From contig CAADWU010000043.1 in NCBI GenBank assembly GCA_900752845.1, positions 1-14,921 on the forward strand: DNA of 14,921 nt, written 5' to 3'. This stretch comes from Candidatus Gastranaerophilales bacterium (GTDB taxonomy: Bacteria; Cyanobacteriota; Vampirovibrionia; Gastranaerophilales; Gastranaerophilaceae). How positions within the stretch are numbered: position 1 is the stretch's first letter; every line of letters starts with the position of its first letter. A program made the position numbers and the translations under genes. Of this stretch, positions 7,358 through 13,800 are shown piece after piece. The notes beneath the pieces were generated by a model that was not told where the DNA came from, made no database searches, and saw only the letters and a program-made list of their open reading frames with translations.

Positions 7358-7386
7358 TTGTAAAAAAATAAAATGTTTGTTATAAT
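7358..7386 (+). promoter_or_regulatory. Promoter of the membrane-protein pair, predicting a leaderless mRNA
   Basis: TTGTAA (7358-7363), 17 bp, TGT-extended TATAAT (7381-7386). Both hexamers and the spacing equal those of the pilin promoter at 4634. Only six bases separate the -10 from the ATG at 7393, so transcription should begin at or next to the start codon. The pair can therefore be expressed apart from the upstream putative toxin. Confidence 0.75.
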
Positions 7387-7392
7387 CCGAAT

Positions 7393-7851
7393 ATGGATTT
7401 TAAGAATATTTCCGATTTATTTATAAAATATTTTTTAGCATTTATGGATGTAGTTATATTTTTCGGTAAAATAATAGTTACTGTATTTATTAACTATTTC
7501 TTTTTTAAAGTTTTAAAAGTATTGTTTGAATACCTTGCATTTCGTTTTGGTATAATAGCATTTATAATATTTTTTTCTCTGCTTGCGCTGTGCGTATATA
7601 TGAATTGGGCAATTTGGACAAAAGGTTCTGCAAAGAAAATACTTATGATAACCGTTAGCATGTTTATATTTCTTTGCGTTATATTTATTTACGCAAATCA
7701 TATAGACCCTTCAGACTACTGTATTGAAGACGGTGATTGTAACGAGGGGTATATTTATGAAGGCAGAGTAATTGACAGGGAATATTGTATGGAATTGAAC
7801 GGAAAATGGCACACAGAAGCCAGGGTGAATTATTGCAAATTATACAGATAA
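7393..7851 (+). CDS. Three-helix membrane protein with C-terminal four-cysteine motif (putative immunity protein 1)
   Basis: The protein has 152 aa with hydrophobic helices at about 18-40, 53-75 and 83-102, and a short soluble tail. The tail has C110, C116, C132 and C148 in the pattern DYCIEDGDCNEG...REYCMELNGKW...YC. The same pattern, C-x5-C-x15-C-x15-C here, recurs in the next gene. Four conserved Cys after the last helix suggest an exported, disulfide-bonded or metal-binding domain on the periplasmic face. There is no Shine-Dalgarno site; a leaderless start from the promoter at 7358-7386 explains this. Position directly after a putative secreted effector, and duplication, are typical of immunity genes. 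I know no function for the family; the immunity role is inferred from context. Confidence 0.72.
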   Translation: MDFKNISDLFIKYFLAFMDVVIFFGKIIVTVFINYFFFKVLKVLFEYLAFRFGIIAFIIFFSLLALCVYMNWAIWTKGSAKKILMITVSMFIFLCVIFIYANHIDPSDYCIEDGDCNEGYIYEGRVIDREYCMELNGKWHTEARVNYCKLYR

Positions 7852-8288
7852 CAGAAAAGCTAAAATTAATTCTTTTTACGTTATTAATATGCGTCTATGC
7901 TTTTGTATGTATATGTTTAACTCTTTTTTTAGGGTATATAAGTTGTATTATACTTATAATTTCATTTAAAAACTACCCATTTCAAACTATTACATTTATA
8001 CTTCTTGCTGTTTGTATTTATATACTTTTATGGTCACTTCTATATATTAAAGTCAAGTTAAGTATGAAGTTTCTTATTTTTATTTTACTGTTATTATTTA
8101 TAAGACTGTTATTGATAACTCCTATTGCCGAATATGCAATCGACTATGATATTTGTATAGATACCGGTATTTGTAAAGAAGGCATTCAAACTAAAATTGA
8201 TGGTGAATTAACTATTGTCAATAAGGAAAATTGTTTTAAACATAACAAAAAGTGGTATGACAGTAATAATTCTTGTTATGTACGCTAA
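7806..8288 (+). CDS. Paralogous three-helix membrane protein with the same cysteine motif (putative immunity protein 2)
   Basis: The gene overlaps the end of its neighbour by 46 bp in another frame. Hydrophobic segments run about residues 22-53, 59-83 and 87-106, counted from the ATG at 7806 (160 aa). The tail DICIDTGICKEG...NKENCFKHNKKW...C repeats the neighbour's motif (C-x5-C-x19-C-x13-C). The helices show little identity, so the copies have diverged. The start is uncertain. TTG at 7785 keeps the frame open, ATG at 7806 has only weak CGGA upstream, and TTG at 7833 has AGGGTG 5 bp before it and begins just ahead of the first helix. Translation is probably coupled to the upstream gene. Function is unknown; immunity is inferred from context. 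Confidence 0.7.
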   Translation: MAHRSQGELLQIIQITEKLKLILFTLLICVYAFVCICLTLFLGYISCIILIISFKNYPFQTITFILLAVCIYILLWSLLYIKVKLSMKFLIFILLLLFIRLLLITPIAEYAIDYDICIDTGICKEGIQTKIDGELTIVNKENCFKHNKKWYDSNNSCYVR

Positions 8289-8304
8289 CAGTCTTAATAT
8301 TTGA

Positions 8305-8333
8305 TTGTATGATTAAAATTTTCATGTTAATAT
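8305..8333 (+). promoter_or_regulatory. Promoter of the HxlR-family regulator
   Basis: TTGTAT (8305-8310), 17 bp, then TAATAT (8328-8333) preceded by TGT. This has the same architecture as the promoters at 4634 and 7358. TGGAGG lies just before the ATG at 8374. Confidence 0.6.
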
Positions 8334-8373
8334 ATTCCTGTAACGATTTCCAAAAGATACTATTGGAGGTTTA

Positions 8374-8715
8374 ATGGAAGTTAAAGACTTGCCTAAATGT
8401 CCTGTTGAGGTTACTCTCAGCCTCGTAGGAGAAAAATGGAAAGTTCTTATTATAAGGGATTTACTTAATGGTACAAAACGCTTCGGTGAACTTAAAAAAT
8501 CCTGCAGCGGAATTTCTCAAAAAGTTCTTACTCATAATTTGCGCATTATGGAAGATGACGGACTTGTTGAAAGAAAGGTTTATGCCCAAATTCCGCCTAA
8601 AGTTGAATATACTCTTACCGATGTGGGCTATAGCCTGGCAGGTGTACTGAATTCAATGGCAAGCTGGGGTACTGACTATAAGACTTTCTTAAAACTTTTG
8701 GAAAAAAGGCGTTAA
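8374..8715 (+). CDS. HxlR-family winged-helix transcriptional regulator
   Basis: This 113-aa cytosolic DNA-binding protein spans a single HxlR winged helix. It opens with CPVEVTLSLVGEKWKVLIIRDL, followed by RFGELKKSCSGISQKVLTHNL (recognition region) and the wing LVERKVYAQIPPKVEYTLTDVG. HxlR proteins act as dimers, and several (YodB, HypR) sense electrophiles or oxidants through an N-terminal Cys. C9 sits in the equivalent place and C44 is a second candidate, but redox sensing is inferred. A good TGGAGG site supports the start. An aldo/keto reductase two genes downstream is a plausible target, since HxlR regulators often control neighbouring oxidoreductases. A palindromic hairpin at 8725-8745 is a candidate operator. 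Confidence 0.93.
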   Translation: MEVKDLPKCPVEVTLSLVGEKWKVLIIRDLLNGTKRFGELKKSCSGISQKVLTHNLRIMEDDGLVERKVYAQIPPKVEYTLTDVGYSLAGVLNSMASWGTDYKTFLKLLEKRR

Positions 8716-8724
8716 TTTATGAAT

Positions 8725-8745
8725 AATTACCCCTATCGGGTAATT
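8725..8745. promoter_or_regulatory. Inverted repeat after hxlR-like gene (operator or weak terminator)
   Basis: AATTACCC-CTATC-GGGTAATT is a perfect 8-bp inverted repeat with a 5-base centre. No long T run follows, so it is not a clear terminator. It lies between the regulator and the promoter of the next gene, where an HxlR-type operator could be. Confidence 0.5.
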
Positions 8746-8785
8746 TAAAGTGTGGTGCTAAATTATATATAATACTTTACATAAT

Positions 8786-8814
8786 ATGACAAGAAGCATT
8801 TTATTTTGTATTAT
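8786..8814 (+). promoter_or_regulatory. Promoter of the DUF2963-like/aldo-keto reductase pair
   Basis: ATGACA (8786-8791), 17 bp, then TATTAT (8809-8814). AGGAGA (8821-8826) follows and then the ATG at 8833. Confidence 0.6.
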
Positions 8815-8832
8815 ATATGTAGGAGAAAATCA

Positions 8833-9492
8833 ATGAAATTATTAACAGCTATTCAGGAAGCATTTCCGGATAAATCTCAAAAAATTACTCTCGAAAACTC
8901 ACATTTGAAACTTTTGTATTCTAATCTTACACCTGACACAAGGGAAGAAGTTATCTACCGTAAAAACGGAAAATCTGTTGATAAAGTTATTGAATTTGAT
9001 ATTTCTACAGGTTCAAAAATCAAAACTACCCATTATGACTATTTTAATGATAAAAAAATAAGATCAGTTGATGAATTTGACCGCAAAACCGGTTTTAAAT
9101 TACGTACTATTAATTACGTTTTGTATAAATCAGTTGATGAGTTTGACCCTGAGACAGGTAAAAAAATCAGGACAACTAACTACAATTTAAAAGATGAAAC
9201 AAAAATTTCGTCTGTTCAAGAATACGATTTAGAAACAGGTAAAATAGTAACAATTTCTATTTATAAAAGAGACGGCAGAACTGTCAGTATTGTAAAAAAG
9301 ATTAATCCTGAAACAGGAAAAGTTACAAGCTGGGTTAATAATAAAATGAATGAATACCAGCCTGTTGAGCCTGCAAAATTTTCTAAATCATCATATCAGG
9401 ATTTCAAGGCTGTTGATGGCAAAGAAAAAGAAAATATTGCAAAACTTATTGATAATTTATACAGAAACAATTTAAAGTTTGAGCATATTTAA
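8833..9492 (+). CDS. DUF2963-like repeat protein
   Basis: The start is the ATG at 8833, placed by AGGAGA 6 bp upstream; the open frame back to 8806 covers the promoter and is rejected. The protein has 219 aa. Residues about 50-155 are tandem units of roughly 20-25 residues with consensus VxEFDxxTGKKIxTTxY. Examples are KVIEFDISTG, SVDEFDRKTG, SVDEFDPETG, SVQEYDLETG and KKINPETGK. This is the pattern of DUF2963 repeats known from phytoplasmas. No signal peptide or membrane helix is seen. The flanks are non-repetitive and charged. Function is unknown; antiparallel beta repeats would suit a binding scaffold. It is 13 bp upstream of the aldo/keto reductase, so the two are co-transcribed. Confidence 0.85.
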   Translation: MKLLTAIQEAFPDKSQKITLENSHLKLLYSNLTPDTREEVIYRKNGKSVDKVIEFDISTGSKIKTTHYDYFNDKKIRSVDEFDRKTGFKLRTINYVLYKSVDEFDPETGKKIRTTNYNLKDETKISSVQEYDLETGKIVTISIYKRDGRTVSIVKKINPETGKVTSWVNNKMNEYQPVEPAKFSKSSYQDFKAVDGKEKENIAKLIDNLYRNNLKFEHI

Positions 9493-9505
9493 ATAAGAGG
9501 CAAAA

Positions 9506-10330
9506 ATGGTTTATATTGAAACAAAAACTTTGAACAACGGAGTAGAAATTCCTGTTGTTGGTTTGGGTGTTTATAACAGCGGTTCTGAAACAACTGATGC
9601 CGTAAGAACTGCATTGGAAAACGGCTACAGACATATTGATACAGCAGCATTTTACGGAAACGAAGTGGATGTTGCAAGGGGAATAAAACAAAGCGGTTTA
9701 GACAGAAAAGATATTTTCATTACTACAAAGCTTTGGAATGACGATATGAGAGCTCATATGCAGTGTGAAAGTATTGAAAAAAGTCTTGAACATCTAAAAA
9801 CTGATTACATAGATTTATACTTAATCCATTGGCCTGTTAAAGACGTTTTTGTTGAGTCTTGGAAAATAATGGAAGAATACTATAAAAAAGGAGTATTCAG
9901 AGCAATAGGAGTAAGCAATTTTCATACCCAACATATGGAAGAACTGTTAAAATCTGCAGAGATTATTCCCGCCGTAAATCAGATAGAAGTTCATCCATAT
10001 CTTACTCAAAAGCCTCTTGTAAAATATTGTCAGGATAAAGGCATTGCTGTTGAATGCTGGAGCCCTGTTGCAAGAGGAAAGATATTCAGCGATAATGTTT
10101 TAGATGAAATCGCCAAAAAATATAATAAATCTATTTCTCAAATTGTTTTGAGATGGGAAGTTCAGCAAGGTTTGATAGTTATTCCTAAATCTGTTCATAA
10201 AGATAGAATTATTGAAAACGCAGAAATATTTGATTTCACACTGTCCAAAGATGATATGGATGCAATTTTTGCACTTAATAAAAATGAAAGGGTGAATGAG
10301 GCATCAAATCCCGACAACTTTACATTTTAA
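9506..10330 (+). CDS. Aldo/keto reductase (NADPH-dependent, 2,5-diketo-gluconate reductase type)
   Basis: The protein has 274 aa, the usual length for the small bacterial AKR group. The catalytic tetrad is complete: D45 and Y50 (GYRHIDTAAFYGNE), K75 (TTKLW) and H108 (YLIHWP). The conserved GVSNF and VNQIEVHPY motifs follow. IPKSVHKDRIIENAEIF forms the nucleotide-phosphate contact region expected for NADPH. These cytosolic enzymes reduce aldehydes and ketones such as methylglyoxal; the exact substrate is not readable. AGAGG lies upstream of the ATG. It follows the DUF2963-like gene closely and is plausibly under the HxlR regulator. It converges with the next gene with only 9 bp between stop codons and no clear terminator. 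Confidence 0.95.
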   Translation: MVYIETKTLNNGVEIPVVGLGVYNSGSETTDAVRTALENGYRHIDTAAFYGNEVDVARGIKQSGLDRKDIFITTKLWNDDMRAHMQCESIEKSLEHLKTDYIDLYLIHWPVKDVFVESWKIMEEYYKKGVFRAIGVSNFHTQHMEELLKSAEIIPAVNQIEVHPYLTQKPLVKYCQDKGIAVECWSPVARGKIFSDNVLDEIAKKYNKSISQIVLRWEVQQGLIVIPKSVHKDRIIENAEIFDFTLSKDDMDAIFALNKNERVNEASNPDNFTF

Positions 10331-10339
10331 AAAATAACT

Positions 10340-10993
10340 TTAAACTTCAACTTCCAATCCATCAGGTTCGTTTTCTTCTAAAGCTTCTATAACAAATCTT
10401 GCAGGGTCATCAATTATATACTGCAATTCTTCGGGAGCTTGAATATAGCCGTAATCAAATCTTTCAGAATTTGAGTTGAAAGATACACTGCCGTAATTGA
10501 GTAATCTGCCAAGAGTGCTTTGGCTGACTTCAAGAATATTAAGTTTAGACAGAGGAATATCTATTTCTTCAGGATTAAGAACGCCGAGTTTAATATGCAC
10601 ATACTTATTTGTGATAATTATTTTATCTGATGAGTATCTTAAAATAGGATAAATAATAGGAGCTAATAAGCCTAAAACAACAATCCAGCTTAAAATACTG
10701 TGAGTGTTCAGGAATATATTCCAAAAATATGAAAAGAAAATCGGTGTAAAAAATACTGACCAAAAAAGTGACATCCAGTGTTTTTTAACATCAAAAAGAA
10801 CTAGTTCTTCACCGTTGTCAATAGGAACATCCATATTTTTTACATTTTCTTCTTCATCTTTTTTTATATCGTTTTCACGATGTATATTAGTGATAATTTC
10901 TTGTTTATCAGCGTTTTCACGTAAATCAGCTCCGCAATATCTGCAAAAATTATCATATTCTTTTATAGTTTTACCGCAATTAGGACAATACAT
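10340..10993 (-). CDS. Zinc-ribbon, two-helix bacterial PH-domain membrane protein
   Basis: This is a 217-aa protein. The N terminus is a zinc ribbon with C3, C6, C17 and C20 (MYCPNCGK...FCRYCG). A charged linker (about 25-60) leads to two hydrophobic helices (about 72-92 and 98-118). A bPH_2-type domain follows with the usual TNKYVHIKLGVLNPEEIDIPLSKL and a GRLLNYGSVSF segment. Proteins of this build sit in the membrane with the ribbon in the cytosol; their role is unknown, though they are common in Gram-positive and candidate-phylum genomes. GAGGAG precedes the ATG at 10993. It is divergent from bioB, and its -35 box is part of the shared palindrome at 11029-11042. Confidence 0.85.
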   Translation of the reverse strand: MYCPNCGKTIKEYDNFCRYCGADLRENADKQEIITNIHRENDIKKDEEENVKNMDVPIDNGEELVLFDVKKHWMSLFWSVFFTPIFFSYFWNIFLNTHSILSWIVVLGLLAPIIYPILRYSSDKIIITNKYVHIKLGVLNPEEIDIPLSKLNILEVSQSTLGRLLNYGSVSFNSNSERFDYGYIQAPEELQYIIDDPARFVIEALEENEPDGLEVEV

Positions 10994-11013
10994 TTTTCAG
11001 CTCCTCAGTCTTA

Positions 11014-11057
11014 ATTTTAACATACCGTTTGACTTTAGTCAATTGACGTTATAGACT
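11014..11057. promoter_or_regulatory. Overlapping divergent promoters sharing one palindrome
   Basis: TTGACT-TT-AGTCAA (11029-11042) is a perfect 14-bp palindrome. Its left arm is the -35 of a plus promoter for bioB: TTGACT, 17 bp, TAGACT at 11052-11057. Its right arm, read on minus, is the -35 of the zinc-ribbon gene: TTGACT, 17 bp, TGT-extended TAAAAT at plus positions 11014-11019. A protein bound at the palindrome would block both, and two polymerases could not sit there together. It does not look like a classical BirA site. Confidence 0.65.
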
Positions 11058-11079
11058 TATAAAAGCCGGGAGGATAATT

Positions 11080-11997
11080 ATGGAAACTATTAATAAACAA
11101 GAACTTTTAAGACTTTATAATTTAGAATTAGATGAGCTGCTTTCGATTTCAGCTGAATATTTGACAGACAATATAGAATTTTGTTCACTGATAAATGCAC
11201 GTAACGGTAAATGTTCACAGAATTGCAAATATTGTGCTCAAAGTTCTCATTACTGTACAAATATTGAATCTTATCCTCTTGTAGAAATCGACGATGTAAG
11301 AAAAACAGCACTTGAAGCAAAATCACATAAGGCATCACGTTTTGCTATTGTAACTTCCGGCAAAACTCCTGATGAGAGTGATTTTGACAAGATGCTTGAA
11401 ATGATTAAAGAAATCAATAAAATCGACAATCTGAAAAGTTGTGCTTCGATAGGTATTTTAAATGAAGAACAGGCAAAAAAACTTGCTGAAAGCGGTTTAA
11501 GACGTTTTCATCACAATATCAACACCTCAAAATCATATTATCCTGAAGTTTGTACGACACACAGCTGGGACAACAGATATAACACTTGTATGCTTGTTAA
11601 AAAATACGGCATGGAATTGTGTTGCGGAGTAATATTAGGTATGGGTGAAAGTATTGAGCAGCGTGTTGAAATGGCTCTTGAACTTGCCGAAATTCAGCCT
11701 GATTCAATCCCTATAAATATTTTGATGCCAATTCCCGAAACTCCTTTTGAAAATTATCTTGATAAAATTGATGAAGAAAATGTGTTAAGAACACTTGCGA
11801 TATTTAAAATTGCAAACCCTAAATCAGTTCTGCGCTTTTGTGGCGGAAGAATGCGTTTAAGCGAAGAAAATCAGGAAAAAGCTTTAAAAACTTGTGTAGA
11901 AGGAATTTTGATAGGGAATTATCTTACAACGGTAGGCAAAGAACCTCAGGAAGATATAAAAACTGCCGAAAAATTACACAAAAATATATTAGTTTAA
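11080..11997 (+). CDS. bioB: Biotin synthase, with variant auxiliary-cluster cysteines
   Basis: This radical SAM enzyme inserts sulfur into dethiobiotin to make biotin. The SAM-cluster motif is C45-x3-C49-x2-C52 (GKCSQNCKYCAQSSHY). Family motifs include RFHHNINTS, GVILGMGES, DSIPINILMPIPETPFE and LRFCGGR. GGGAGG 6 bp upstream fixes the start. At 305 aa it is slightly short. Aligned by eye with E. coli BioB, the [2Fe-2S] ligand C97 is Ala (RFAIVTSG, A89), while C128 and C188 are kept as C121 and C181. Extra Cys occur at C182 and C254 (next to the R260 equivalent, R252). This suggests an anaerobe-type enzyme with a different auxiliary cluster. No other bio genes are in the window. It is divergent from the zinc-ribbon gene. 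Confidence 0.95.
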   Translation: METINKQELLRLYNLELDELLSISAEYLTDNIEFCSLINARNGKCSQNCKYCAQSSHYCTNIESYPLVEIDDVRKTALEAKSHKASRFAIVTSGKTPDESDFDKMLEMIKEINKIDNLKSCASIGILNEEQAKKLAESGLRRFHHNINTSKSYYPEVCTTHSWDNRYNTCMLVKKYGMELCCGVILGMGESIEQRVEMALELAEIQPDSIPINILMPIPETPFENYLDKIDEENVLRTLAIFKIANPKSVLRFCGGRMRLSEENQEKALKTCVEGILIGNYLTTVGKEPQEDIKTAEKLHKNILV

Positions 11998-12067
11998 TAT
12001 TTTGCAATAATTATTAAAGATTTATTGCCTTTATTCCGATAATAATTCGGTGATATAGGTAGAACTT

Positions 12068-12733
12068 ATGACTGAAAAAATAAACGGCGTAACTCCGCAA
12101 GATACTATTAAGATTAAATTACCGCAAATAAATTTTGAACCTCCGAAGTTTGAAAGCTTATTTATGTTTAATAAACCTCTGATTGATGAGCCTCCAAAAC
12201 CTACTAAGGCTCAAGAACTTCACGAGAAATGGACAAAGGTTCCAAAACAAAGCGGACTTTCACAAGAATTTTTTGACGAAATAGAGGCAATGTCTAAACG
12301 TCTGAAATGCGATGCTGAAGATTTGGCAGCTTTAATGTTTGGCGAGTCCCAGTTTAAACCAAACCTTGTATCCGCAGACGGAAAATACAAAGGCTTAATT
12401 CAAATGACAAATGCATCATTGAGTAACTCTATAAAATATTCTATTAAAAAATACGGAGAAAAATCTCCTGTTGACAAGAATATGACAATGGAAAAATATT
12501 TGAAACTTCCTCGGGAAAAACAACTTATTTATGCAGAAGCTTATCTTGATATGCTAAAAGATACAAGCGGACTAAAAGGTAAAATGATTGACGGCGGTCA
12601 GCTTTGGACAATGATTAAATCCCCGAAAAATGTCAATAACAAAAAATTCAGGGATAAGCTGACACACACACTGGACTCACTAAAAAGAGTTCCGCTTAAA
12701 TACGAAACTCCTTTTAGTTTAAAATACAAATAA
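12068..12733 (+). CDS. Lytic transglycosylase-like (SLT/lysozyme-fold) protein without signal peptide
   Basis: The protein has 221 aa. Residues about 65-170 resemble a lysozyme-like SLT domain: LAALMFGESQFKPNLVSADGKYKGLIQMTNASL matches the family pattern ESxFxPxAxS...GLxQ, with E93 as the expected catalytic Glu. Residues 1-60 are Pro-rich and low in complexity, with no Sec signal or membrane helix. Such enzymes cleave peptidoglycan glycan strands and normally act outside the cytosol, so export by another route, a phage-like release or a non-hydrolytic role must be assumed. The ribosome site is weak (AGGTAG). The stop codon is 4 bp from that of the convergent PiT gene. The domain call is motif-based and moderate; function is inferred. 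Confidence 0.7.
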   Translation: MTEKINGVTPQDTIKIKLPQINFEPPKFESLFMFNKPLIDEPPKPTKAQELHEKWTKVPKQSGLSQEFFDEIEAMSKRLKCDAEDLAALMFGESQFKPNLVSADGKYKGLIQMTNASLSNSIKYSIKKYGEKSPVDKNMTMEKYLKLPREKQLIYAEAYLDMLKDTSGLKGKMIDGGQLWTMIKSPKNVNNKKFRDKLTHTLDSLKRVPLKYETPFSLKYK

Positions 12734-12737
12734 AAAT

Positions 12738-13754
12738 TTAAACTACTTTATAAATTAAATAATAAATAGCAGATGATAAAATCATACATGCAGGAATTGT
12801 TACAACCCATGCCACAACGATGTTTCCAACAACTCTCCATTTAACGGCATGAGCATGGAATGTTGAACCTACGCCCATAATTGCTGTTGAAATTACGTGA
12901 GTTGTGCTCAACGGAATACCGAAATGTGATGCAAGAAGAATTAAACCTGCTGCCGAAGTTTCGGCTGCAAACCCGTGAATAGGTTTTAGCTTAATGATTT
13001 TGTGCCCCATTGTTTTAATGATTTTCCAGCCGCCGTTCATAGTTCCTGCTGCCATAGTAAGTGCACATACAATAATTACATATACAGGAATTTCAAACTC
13101 TCCTGTCGGACTTTTATGAAGAACTCCGCCTGCAAGAAGTGCAAGTGTGATTATACCCATAGTTTTTTGCGCATCGTTGGAACCGTGGCTTAATGCCATT
13201 AAACCCGATGAAACAAGCTGCAATTTTCTAAATTGTTTGTTTACAGTCTGCGGGTTTTCTCTGAGAATAATAATTACCCATGCAATTAAAAGCATAAGGG
13301 TAAATCCTACACAAAAGCCCAAAACAGGTGATGTAAACATTGGAATAATAACTTTATCCAAAAGAGTTGTTATATGAACCGCATCAACCCCTGCTTTCAC
13401 AATAGTAGCTCCCAACAGACCTCCGATAAGCGCATGTGATGAACTTGAAGGGAGTCCGAGCCACCAGGTGAACAAGTTCCAGATAACGGCAGCAAGCAGT
13501 GCACAGAAGATTACCGTTAAAGTTATCATTTCGGAATTAACAATTCCCGAACCGATTGTTTTGGCAACGTGTGTTCCTGTTAAAGCTCCGACAAATTCAA
13601 GACTTGCGCCGAATAAAACTGCCTGTTTTGGTGAAAGAACTTTCGTTGAAACTACTGTTGCAATGGCATTTGCACAATCGTGAAATCCGTTTATGAATTC
13701 AAATGCAAGTGCAACTATAATAACAGCTATTAATAATAATATTGTGATTGTCAT
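12738..13754 (-). CDS. PiT-family inorganic phosphate transporter
   Basis: This 338-aa inner-membrane permease takes up phosphate as metal-phosphate with H+ or Na+. The two inverted PiT signature repeats are clear: FINGFHDCANAIATVVSTKVLSP near the N terminus and GLMALSHGSNDAQKTMGIITLAL in the middle. About ten hydrophobic segments are visible. The length fits the short bacterial PiT class. AGGAAA lies before the ATG at 13754. The DUF47 gene is 38 bp upstream on the same strand, the standard pairing in which the DUF47/PhoU-like protein modulates PiT transport. No Pho box was recognised. Confidence 0.96.
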   Translation of the reverse strand: MTITILLLIAVIIVALAFEFINGFHDCANAIATVVSTKVLSPKQAVLFGASLEFVGALTGTHVAKTIGSGIVNSEMITLTVIFCALLAAVIWNLFTWWLGLPSSSSHALIGGLLGATIVKAGVDAVHITTLLDKVIIPMFTSPVLGFCVGFTLMLLIAWVIIILRENPQTVNKQFRKLQLVSSGLMALSHGSNDAQKTMGIITLALLAGGVLHKSPTGEFEIPVYVIIVCALTMAAGTMNGGWKIIKTMGHKIIKLKPIHGFAAETSAAGLILLASHFGIPLSTTHVISTAIMGVGSTFHAHAVKWRVVGNIVVAWVVTIPACMILSSAIYYLIYKVV

Positions 13755-13786
13755 AAATCTTTTCCTATTTATTATCCTGTGGCGGT

Positions 13787-13800
13787 GAGCGGCTACGCTC
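13787..13800 (-). other. Intercistronic hairpin between DUF47 and PiT genes
   Basis: GAGCG-GCTA-CGCTC forms a perfect 5-bp stem that overlaps the stop codon (TAG, plus 13793-13795) of the DUF47 gene. No T run follows, so it is more likely an RNA-stability or partial-polarity element than a terminator. Confidence 0.4.

Noticed and set aside
11002..11054. BirA operator upstream of bioB
   Set aside because: The palindrome is TTGACTTTAGTCAA with a 2-bp centre. Classical BirA sites are TTGTTAAC-like arms with a long spacer, which I do not see.
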